Positions 54,905-61,203 of a stretch of DNA of 61,203 nucleotides are shown piece after piece; the first letter of the stretch is position 1, and each line of letters starts with the position of its first letter. The position numbers and the translations under genes are program-made. The DNA is from Parvibaculum sp. (GTDB taxonomy: Bacteria > Pseudomonadota > Alphaproteobacteria > Parvibaculales > Parvibaculaceae). The notes beneath the pieces are model-generated. The model did not search any database and was not told the DNA's origin. It worked only from the letters and a program-made list of their open reading frames with translations. The stretch is taken from assembly GCA_019635955.1 (NCBI GenBank), contig JAHBYL010000015.1, forward strand, positions 1 to 61,203, written 5' to 3'.

Positions 54905-56416
54905 CTATTTGCCGAGGTATCTCGCCTCGATATGGCGGCGGAATGCCACCGTACCCAAGGGCGCGCCCGTGGCGCCTTGGATGATCTCGTCGGGTGTCAG
55001 GCGCGAGCCTTGGCCGTGCACCTTTTCGCGCATGAAGCGCGTCAGCGGCATGAAATCGCCTTCGCCCAATGCCGCTTCAAGTTCCGGCACGGCCGCCTTC
55101 GCCGCGGCGAAGAGCTGCGCGGCGGCGAGCGCGCCCAGCGTATAGGTCGGGAAATACCCGAAGGAACCGGAGGGCCAATGGATATCCTGCATGCAGCCCT
55201 GCGCGTCGTCGGGAGGAACGACGCCGAGCAGCTTTTCCATGCCCTCGTTCCAGGCGGCAGGAAGCCCTGCCGCCTCAAGCTCGCCCGCAATCATGGCGCG
55301 TTCCAGCCGGTAGCGCAGCATCACATGCAGCGGATAGGTCACCTCGTCCGCCTGCACGCGGATGAGGCTCGGGCGGACCCGCCGGTAGTGCCGGAGAATG
55401 TTCGCGGTCTCCCAGGCAGCCCCCTCGCCGCCGAAAGCCGCTTTCAGGCGCGGCGCAAGGAAGGCGATGAAGGCTTCGGTCCGGCCCGCCTGCATCTCAA
55501 ACAGCAGGGACTGGCTTTCGTGGATCGTCATGCCGCGCGAGCGGCCGACGGGTTGGCCGCGCCAGTCTTGCGGCAGGCCCCGCTCGTAAAGCGAATGTCC
55601 AGTCTCGTGGACGACCGCCATCAGGCTTTCGGTGAAGTCGCTCTCGTCGTACCGCGTGGTGATGCGGCTGTCGTCCGGCACGCCGCCGGTGAAGGGATGA
55701 TGGCTCACATCGAGGCGGCCATGGGCGAAGTCGAAGCCCATGAAGCCCATCACCTCCCGGCCCATTTTCTCCTGCAGCGTGACGGAGAACGGTCCTTCAG
55801 GCGCTATCGCCGGACGGCCTTTTGCCTGATGCTCCATCACCTCCTGGAGCAGGCCGGGCAGGAAACCTTCCAGTTCAGCAAAAAGACGGTCGATATCCGC
55901 GGCACGGCGGCCGGGATCGTAGCCGTCGAGCAGCGCATCGTAGGGATCGAGACCGAGTGCCTCCGCCTTCGCCGCCGCCTGTTCGCGGATGAGCGCAATG
56001 AGCTCGGCAAGCGCGGGGGCGAGCGATGCATAGTCGTTCGCGGCACGGGCTTTCCGCCAGATCATTTCCGTGCGGGACTTCGCGCGGGAGAGCTGCATCA
56101 CAAGGTCTGTGGGCGTCGCGGTTGCATGAGCGTGGATGCGCGCCATTTCACGCAGGTTCGCGCGGTCCCATTCGTCCAGCGCATCGGCGGCTTCCGCCGC
56201 GCCTTCGAGGAGGTCGCCGGTTTCAGGCGCGGTCAGCGTCTCATGCGCAATGAGCGAAAGCACGGCCTGCTGCTCGGCGCGCGCCTCGGCCCCGCCTTCC
56301 GGCATCATGGTGGCGCGGTCCCAATGCAGCACGGCCTGCGCGCCGCCAAGCGCCGACAGGCGGGCGAAGCGGTCCTTCAAGGCCTCATAGGCGGCAGTCG
56401 AATTGCGCGCGGTCAT
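54905..56416 (-). CDS. M32 carboxypeptidase (Taq type)
   Basis: Zinc carboxypeptidase of 503 residues with the HEXXH motif HETGH (270-274) in AVVHETGHSLYERG and the downstream HESQSL motif with the third ligand Glu. Length and DPYDALLDGYDPG segment match M32 enzymes, which trim C-terminal residues from peptides. Start MTARNSTAAY at 56416, because the frame open upstream belongs to surf1. It overlaps the surf1 stop by 4 bases. Confidence 0.95.
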   Translation of the reverse strand: MTARNSTAAYEALKDRFARLSALGGAQAVLHWDRATMMPEGGAEARAEQQAVLSLIAHETLTAPETGDLLEGAAEAADALDEWDRANLREMARIHAHATATPTDLVMQLSRAKSRTEMIWRKARAANDYASLAPALAELIALIREQAAAKAEALGLDPYDALLDGYDPGRRAADIDRLFAELEGFLPGLLQEVMEHQAKGRPAIAPEGPFSVTLQEKMGREVMGFMGFDFAHGRLDVSHHPFTGGVPDDSRITTRYDESDFTESLMAVVHETGHSLYERGLPQDWRGQPVGRSRGMTIHESQSLLFEMQAGRTEAFIAFLAPRLKAAFGGEGAAWETANILRHYRRVRPSLIRVQADEVTYPLHVMLRYRLERAMIAGELEAAGLPAAWNEGMEKLLGVVPPDDAQGCMQDIHWPSGSFGYFPTYTLGALAAAQLFAAAKAAVPELEAALGEGDFMPLTRFMREKVHGQGSRLTPDEIIQGATGAPLGTVAFRRHIEARYLGK

Positions 56417-57141
56417 ATCTTCTCCCTGCCGATGCGGCCGTTGGCACGGTGCCAGGCGAAATAGATCACCACGAGCACCAGAGCGAGACCATACCAGGTC
56501 AGCGCATAGTCGAGATGATTGTTCGGAATGTCGATGCGCGTGCGCCCGGCTTTCGGCCATTCGCCGGGGAAGGCGCCCTCCTCCGCCTCAACGATGAAAG
56601 GCGCAACGTCAATGCCTCGCAGTGCTGCGCCCATCACCGAGGGATCGCGCACCATCCAGATATTTTTCGCCGGGTCGTCCGCGCCGTCGAAGGCTCCGCG
56701 TTGGGAGGGCGCGCGCAGGATGCCGATAAAACGCTGTTCGCCTACCGGTATACCGCCGCGCAATCCCGCATCTTTCAGCGCAACGGGAACGAAGCCACGA
56801 TCGACCAGCACCACCGCCCCTTCCGCCACTTCGATTGGCGAAATCACGGCGTAACCCGGCGCACCATTCGCACCTTGCGTGAAATAATGGAATTCCTCCG
56901 GCAGAAAGCGGCCTTGCAATTCAACCCGCGTATATTCCCTTTCACGCGCATCATAGGCCGGCCAATCTTCGAGAGGAGGCAGCGGCGAAGGCGCCGCATC
57001 GATCCGGGCCGCGATCTTCGCCAGAAGTTCTTCCTTCCATTGCAGTCGCTCGACCTGCCATGTGCCGAGGCCGATCAACACCGGCAGAGCCAGCAGCGTC
57101 AGCACTGTCGGCCAGAACATGGGGCGGAAAAAGCGGGTCAT
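56413..57141 (-). CDS. SURF1 family cytochrome oxidase assembly protein
   Basis: A 242-residue protein with a helix at each end (MFWPTVLTLLALPVLIGLG and LTWYGLALVLVVIYFAWHR) and the periplasmic SURF1 motifs VLVDRGFVP and GEQRFIGILR between them. It helps insert heme a into the aa3-type oxidase. It overlaps DUF983 by 4 bases and M32 by 4 bases. Confidence 0.93.
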   Translation of the reverse strand: MTRFFRPMFWPTVLTLLALPVLIGLGTWQVERLQWKEELLAKIAARIDAAPSPLPPLEDWPAYDAREREYTRVELQGRFLPEEFHYFTQGANGAPGYAVISPIEVAEGAVVLVDRGFVPVALKDAGLRGGIPVGEQRFIGILRAPSQRGAFDGADDPAKNIWMVRDPSVMGAALRGIDVAPFIVEAEEGAFPGEWPKAGRTRIDIPNNHLDYALTWYGLALVLVVIYFAWHRANGRIGREKI

Positions 57142-57509
57142 CCTTCGAGCCTGCCTTCAGCGGCCTTGTGCCGGTACTGCTGGGCGACGAGCCAGCCTTT
57201 CAGCGGGCGGATGAGACCGAGCGTGAGGATGAGCGTCAGCGGCAGCCAGAGGACGATATGCACCCAATAGGGCGGGGACCAGGTGAACTCCACCCAGAGC
57301 ACGAGGCCGACGATGAGAAAGCCTGCGATCATCATGATGAAGACGGCAGGTCCGTCGCCCGAATCCGCGAAGCCATAGTCGAGGCCGCAGCTTTCGCATT
57401 TCGGCGCTAGGTCGATGAAGCCGGCAAAAAGCTTTCCCTCGCCGCAGCGCGGGCAGCAACCGCGCAATCCCACTTCGAGGGAGGAAGGTGTTTCCCGTGC
57501 TTCCGTCAT
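57138..57509 (-). CDS. DUF983 membrane protein
   Basis: A 123-residue protein with a zinc-ribbon-like pair of motifs (CCPRCGEGK and PKCESCGLDY) followed by two helices (FIMMIAGFLIVGLVLWV and VLWLPLTLILTLGLI). DUF983 occurs regularly between ctaE and surf1; its role is unproven. Start at 57509 has GGGAG 7 bases upstream; an ATG at 57515 is also in frame. Confidence 0.9.
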   Translation of the reverse strand: MTEARETPSSLEVGLRGCCPRCGEGKLFAGFIDLAPKCESCGLDYGFADSGDGPAVFIMMIAGFLIVGLVLWVEFTWSPPYWVHIVLWLPLTLILTLGLIRPLKGWLVAQQYRHKAAEGRLEG

Positions 57510-57531
57510 TTTCATACTCCCGAAATCACGA

Positions 57532-57558
57532 GGGCGGACCGCTTGCTGCGGCCCGCCC
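57532..57558 (-). terminator. Hairpin between ctaE and DUF983
   Basis: Stem GGGCGG-A-CCGC / GCGG-C-CCGCCC (57532-57542 with 57548-57558) interrupted by one A-C mismatch, loop TTGCT. Lacks a T run, so a processing or attenuating element is more likely. Confidence 0.4.
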
Positions 57559-57588
57559 CCATTCTGCGTCCTTTATGGACTTCCGTCC

Positions 57589-58428
57589 TCAGTGCGCGGC
57601 GATCGGCGCGCCGTGACCGCCCCAGACATAGATGGCGAAGAACAGGAAGATCCAGACCACGTCCACGAAGTGCCAGTACCAGGCGGCGGCTTCGAAGCCG
57701 AAATGGGCCTTCGGCGTGAAATCGCCCTTCATCGCACGCAGCAGGCAGACGATCAGGAAGATCGTGCCGACGATGACGTGGAAACCGTGGAAGCCGGTCG
57801 CCATGAAGAAGGTTGCGCCATATATGCTGCCGCCGAAGGAGAAGGCCGCGTGGGCATATTCATAGGCCTGCACGCCCGTGAAGATGAGGCCGAGCACGAC
57901 GGTGAAGGTAAGCCCCTGCACCAGACCCTTGCGGTCATTATGAAGAAGCGCGTGGTGCGCCCAGGTGACCGTGGTGCCCGAGGTGAGCAGGATCAACGTG
58001 TTGATGAGCGGCAGGTGCCAGGGGTCGAAAACCTCCACGCCCTGGGGCGGCCACTGACCGCCTGTGAACTCGGCACGCGCTTCCTGGATCGCTTCGCCCG
58101 GGAAAAGGCTCGCATCGAAGAATGCCCAGAACCAGGCGGCGAAGAACATCACTTCCGAGGCGATGAACAGGATCATGCCGTAGCGAAGGTGAAGCTGCAC
58201 GACCGGCGTGTGATCGCCCTTGCGGCCTTCGCGGATCACATCCCGCCACCAGCCGAACATGGTGTAGAAGACGATCGCAAAGCCGAGCAGCATCACCCAT
58301 GCGGGCGAGCCATGCATCCAGTTCACGGCGCCGATGGCCAGGATGAAGGCGCCAACCGAGCCGACGAACGGCCAGGGGCTCGGATCTACGAGATGGTAGT
58401 CATGATGTTTGGCGTGGGCGTCTGCCAT
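57589..58428 (-). CDS. ctaE: Cytochrome c oxidase subunit III
   Basis: A 279-residue, seven-helix subunit III of the aa3 oxidase. Typical segments are [42 protein letters not shown] and [13 protein letters not shown]. Start [10 protein letters not shown] at 58428. Directly upstream is an 80-base gap to the small membrane protein, where ctaG usually lies. Confidence 0.96.
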   Translation of the reverse strand: MADAHAKHHDYHLVDPSPWPFVGSVGAFILAIGAVNWMHGSPAWVMLLGFAIVFYTMFGWWRDVIREGRKGDHTPVVQLHLRYGMILFIASEVMFFAAWFWAFFDASLFPGEAIQEARAEFTGGQWPPQGVEVFDPWHLPLINTLILLTSGTTVTWAHHALLHNDRKGLVQGLTFTVVLGLIFTGVQAYEYAHAAFSFGGSIYGATFFMATGFHGFHVIVGTIFLIVCLLRAMKGDFTPKAHFGFEAAAWYWHFVDVVWIFLFFAIYVWGGHGAPIAAH

Positions 58429-58507
58429 GTCCCCTCTACTCCGCTTCAGTGCGCCGCCACTCGGCTGCGCCACCAATCAAAATGCCTTCAGGCCGCCGCT
58501 TCCGGAT

Positions 58508-58687
58508 TCACATGGGCCGGTTCGCGACATTGCCTCCCAGTTTCACAATCGTCACCACGAAGAACAACAGAATGAAGCCAGCCAGCGTCCAGGCAATCGC
58601 AAGGTTGCGCTGACGGCGCTTCCTGATCTGCTCTTCGGTCCAGACCGGCGCCTCGATCTTGTGGCGCTCGTTATCATCGTCCTGCAT
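58508..58687 (-). CDS. Small single-helix protein of the cta operon (CoxF-like)
   Basis: A 59-residue protein (MQDDDNERHKIEAP...) with one helix (LAIAWTLAGFILLFFVVTIVKLGG). A small protein of this kind often lies between ctaB and ctaG/ctaE and is called CoxF or a hypothetical assembly factor. It is 7 bases after ctaB. Its exact role is unknown. Confidence 0.75.
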   Translation of the reverse strand: MQDDDNERHKIEAPVWTEEQIRKRRQRNLAIAWTLAGFILLFFVVTIVKLGGNVANRPM

Positions 58688-58694
58688 CCCGGCC

Positions 58695-59621
58695 TCACAG
58701 ACCCAGCAGCCGCTCAACGAGCAGCAGCGAGAAAACGAGGAAGAGATAAATAATCGAATAGGCAAAAAGCCCCTTCGCGGCCTTGTCCTGCCGGAGGCCA
58801 GGTTCAGCGCGCCAGACACGGTAGGCAAGCGCGAGGAAACCGAACCCCAGCAGCGCCGTTGCGCCGGTATAGAGTGCGCCGGCAAACCCCATCAGGCCCG
58901 GCAGCAGCGTGACCGGCACAAGCAGCACCGAGTAGATCATGATCTGGCGGCGTGTTTCGCGCTCGCCCGCCACAACCGGCATCATCGGGACGCCGACCTT
59001 TTCGTAGTCACCGGAGCGGAACAAAGCCAGCGCCCAGAAGTGCGGCGGCGTCCACATGAAGATGATGAGGAAGAGGACAAGACTTTCAATCGACACCGAG
59101 CCCGTCACCGCGGCCCAGCCGATCATGGGCGGGAACGCGCCGGCGGCACCGCCGATCACGATGTTCTGCGGCGTGCGCCGCTTCAGCCACATCGTGTAGA
59201 TCGCGACATAGAAGAAGATGGTGAAGGCGAGAAGCGCGGCGGCGACCCAGTTCACCAGCACGCCCATGGTCATCACGGAGAAGACCGAGAGGACCGAGCC
59301 GAACACGGCGGCTTCCTGCGGCGCGACGCGACCGGACGGGATCGGGCGATTGGCCGTGCGCGCCATCTTCGCGTCGATGTCGGCGTCGTACCACATGTTG
59401 AGCGCACCGGAAGCGCCGGCGCCGACCGCGATGCAGAGGAGCGCGGTAAAGCCGATAACCGGGTGGATGCCGCCCGGCGCGAGCGCAATGCCGACCAGCG
59501 CGGTGAAGATCACGAGCGACATGACCCGTGGCTTCAACAGCTCGAAAAAATCGCCAGCGCTGCCCTCACCACCCTGGCGAAGGACTTCCGGTCGATCATT
59601 GCTGTAGGCCGTATCCGACAT
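58695..59621 (-). CDS. ctaB: Protoheme IX farnesyltransferase (heme o synthase)
   Basis: UbiA-family prenyltransferase of 308 residues, making heme O, the precursor of heme A. The Asp-rich [20 protein letters not shown] motif and the [17 protein letters not shown] loop are present, with about eight helices. Start MSDTAYSND. It lies after ctaD, separated by a GC-rich hairpin. Confidence 0.96.
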   Translation of the reverse strand: MSDTAYSNDRPEVLRQGGEGSAGDFFELLKPRVMSLVIFTALVGIALAPGGIHPVIGFTALLCIAVGAGASGALNMWYDADIDAKMARTANRPIPSGRVAPQEAAVFGSVLSVFSVMTMGVLVNWVAAALLAFTIFFYVAIYTMWLKRRTPQNIVIGGAAGAFPPMIGWAAVTGSVSIESLVLFLIIFMWTPPHFWALALFRSGDYEKVGVPMMPVVAGERETRRQIMIYSVLLVPVTLLPGLMGFAGALYTGATALLGFGFLALAYRVWRAEPGLRQDKAAKGLFAYSIIYLFLVFSLLLVERLLGL

Positions 59622-59664
59622 CGATGCGCTTTACGTCTCTAATTGTGAGCCTGTGGCGAAAGGG

Positions 59665-59692
59665 CTCCGGCCGGGAATGGACCCGGCCGGAG
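59665..59692 (-). terminator. Hairpin between ctaD and ctaB
   Basis: Perfect 11-bp stem CTCCGGCCGGG/CCCGGCCGGAG (59665-59675 with 59682-59692) and 6-base loop. On the minus strand only a short CCCTTTCG follows, so it may lower ctaB relative to ctaD rather than stop all transcripts. Confidence 0.55.
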
Positions 59693-59699
59693 CGGCTTG

Positions 59700-61203
59700 T
59701 CACTTGATCCGCGGCAGTTCCGAGAACTGGTGGAACGGCGGCGGCGAGGAGAGCGTCCATTCGAGGGTGGTCGCACCTTCGCCCCAGGGATTGTTCGCAG
59801 CCTTTTCCTTCTTGATGAAGGCGTAGGCCACACCCGCGAGGAAGATCAGCACGCCGAAGGCCGAGATGTAGGAACCGAGCGAAGAAATCTGGTTCCAGTA
59901 GGCATAAGCGTCCGGATAGTCGGCGTAGCGGCGCGGCATGCCCTGCAGACCGAGGAAGTGCTGCGGGAAGAAGACCATGTTCACGCCGATGAACGTCACC
60001 CAGAAGTGCAGCTTGCCGATGAATTCGGAGTACATGTAGCCGAACATCTTCGGGAACCAGTAATACCAGCCCGCGAAGATCGCGAAGACGGCGCCCAGCG
60101 ACAGCACGTAGTGGAAATGCGCCACCACGTAATAGGTGTCATGCAGTGCGCGGTCGACACCGGCATTGGCGAGCACGACGCCCGTCACGCCGCCGACCGT
60201 GAAGAGGAAGATGAAGCCGATCGCCCATACCATGGGTGTGCGGAACTCGATCGAACCGCCCCACATCGTCGCGATCCAGGAAAATATCTTCACGCCTGTC
60301 GGCACCGCGATGACCATGGTGGCCGCCACGAAGTATGCCTGCGTGTTGACCGACATGCCGACCGTATACATGTGGTGCGCCCACACGATGAAGCCGACCA
60401 CGCCGATCGCGACCATGGCATAGGCCATGCCGAGATAGCCGAACACGGGCTTGCGCGAGAAGGTGGAGATGATGTGCGAGATCATGCCGAAGCCGGGCAG
60501 GATCAGGATGTAGACTTCCGGATGCCCGAAGAACCAGAAGAGATGCTGGAACAGGATCGGGTCGCCGCCGCCTTCGGGCGAGAAGAAGGTCGTGCCGAAG
60601 TTGCGGTCCGTCAGAAGCATGGTGATCGCGCCGGCGAGAACCGGGAGCGAGAGAAGAAGCAGGAACACCGTCACCAGGATCGACCAGACGAAGAGCGGCA
60701 TCTTGTGCAGGGTCATGCCCGGTGCGCGCATGTTGAAGATCGTGGTGATGAAGTTGATCGCGCCGAGGATCGACGAGGCGCCCGCGATATGCAGCGACAG
60801 GATCGCGAAGTCCATCGCGGGTCCGGGCGTGCCGGTGGTCGAGAGCGGAGCGTAGATCGTCCAGCCGCCGGCAACGCCGTGGCCGCCGGGAACGCCCGGC
60901 ACGAACATGGAGATCACGAGCAGGCCGAGCGCCGGAGGCAGCAGCCAGAACGAGATGTTGTTCATGCGCGGGAAGGCCATGTCGGGCGCGCCGATCATCA
61001 ACGGCACGAACCAGTTGCCGAAGCCGCCGATCATGGCGGGCATCACCATGAAGAAGATCATGATGAGGCCGTGGGCCGTCACAAGCATGTTGAAGAGGTT
61101 GTAGTCGCCGCCGAGGACCTGGTCGCCCGGCAGATGCAGTTCCATGCGCATGACGACGGACATTGCGCCGCCGATGACCCCCGCGATGATCGCGAAGATC
61201 AGG
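59700..61203 (-). CDS. ctaD: Cytochrome c oxidase subunit I (cut by window edge)
   Basis: Catalytic heme-copper subunit; the 5' end lies beyond 61203, about 500 codons are visible. Ligand motifs are [26 protein letters not shown] (CuB His-Tyr), AHHMYTVG and [12 protein letters not shown] (heme His). The K-channel [15 protein letters not shown] is present. The sequence is typical of the aa3 type. Confidence 0.96.
   Translation of the reverse strand, partial: LIFAIIAGVIGGAMSVVMRMELHLPGDQVLGGDYNLFNMLVTAHGLIMIFFMVMPAMIGGFGNWFVPLMIGAPDMAFPRMNNISFWLLPPALGLLVISMFVPGVPGGHGVAGGWTIYAPLSTTGTPGPAMDFAILSLHIAGASSILGAINFITTIFNMRAPGMTLHKMPLFVWSILVTVFLLLLSLPVLAGAITMLLTDRNFGTTFFSPEGGGDPILFQHLFWFFGHPEVYILILPGFGMISHIISTFSRKPVFGYLGMAYAMVAIGVVGFIVWAHHMYTVGMSVNTQAYFVAATMVIAVPTGVKIFSWIATMWGGSIEFRTPMVWAIGFIFLFTVGGVTGVVLANAGVDRALHDTYYVVAHFHYVLSLGAVFAIFAGWYYWFPKMFGYMYSEFIGKLHFWVTFIGVNMVFFPQHFLGLQGMPRRYADYPDAYAYWNQISSLGSYISAFGVLIFLAGVAYAFIKKEKAANNPWGEGATTLEWTLSSPPPFHQFSELPRIK

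Overview
The window is a gene-dense, GC-rich chromosomal segment of an alphaproteobacterium. Pointers to that class are the cell-cycle DNA methyltransferase CcrM, an ATP synthase Fo operon (I-a-c-b'-b) without the F1 genes next to it, a cta (aa3-type cytochrome oxidase) cluster running into SURF1, threonine synthase and an M16 peptidase, a direct-repeat GTTC-N7-GTTC LexA box, and a rhizobial/caulobacterial style Zur palindrome. The mix (two-subunit glycine decarboxylase GcvPA/GcvPB, ETF-QO, RND pump) would fit a Hyphomicrobiales/Parvibaculum-like organism; that placement is inference. I saw no tRNA, rRNA, insertion sequence, prophage or CRISPR array. Both ends cut genes: glyQ on the left, ctaD on the right.

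Layout. 1-2.9 kb (minus): glyQ (partial), a small membrane protein, SppA-type S49 peptidase, a TrmN6-like methyltransferase, a DUF2007 protein. 3.0-8.5 kb: polyprenyl diphosphate synthase (plus), then minus-strand ispE, a TPR lipoprotein and ETF-ubiquinone oxidoreductase. 8.7-11.5 kb (plus): an unusual uracil-DNA glycosylase and a soluble lytic transglycosylase. 11.5-16.9 kb: TetR regulator divergent from an RND efflux adaptor and pump. 17-20.7 kb: moaB, then a minus-strand operon behind a near-perfect Zur box (CobW GTPase, DUF1826 protein, 65-residue orphan, iron-type alcohol dehydrogenase). 20.8-23.8 kb: mscL, then a minus cluster of cupin, two small glycosyltransferase-like proteins and a methyltransferase.

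23.9-33.1 kb is a genome-maintenance neighbourhood: a LexA-boxed, probably leaderless, spore-photoproduct-lyase-like radical SAM gene, rnhB, ccrM with five GANTC sites in and just before its leader, mutY (opposite), a DciA/DUF721 protein, a DsbA-like thioredoxin and smc. 33.9-36.6 kb: the Fo operon atpI-B-E-F'-F, with a promoter and an intrinsic terminator. 36.7-42.9 kb: a dienelactone-hydrolase-like protein, then the minus-strand glycine cleavage operon gcvT-H-PA-PB plus a coupled nucleotidyltransferase, driven by a clear sigma70 promoter and a tandem glycine riboswitch. 43-48.4 kb: a lipoprotein, ispH-thrB-rnhA, a peroxiredoxin, a DsbD-N-terminal-like protein and YqgE. 48.4-61.2 kb (all minus): a membrane EAL phosphodiesterase with a degenerate GGDEF domain, a GNAT acetyltransferase, an M16 peptidase, thrC, an M32 carboxypeptidase, then the cta cluster ctaD-ctaB-small protein-ctaE-DUF983-surf1, which lacks ctaG at its usual place.

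The points I would look at first are the Zur-controlled operon that ends in an iron-dependent dehydrogenase (a possible zinc-sparing swap), the SOS-type promoter on the radical SAM gene, the GANTC cluster before ccrM, and the uncharacterised cupin/glycosyltransferase/methyltransferase group. Function calls rest on motifs and translated sequence read by eye; no database search was run.
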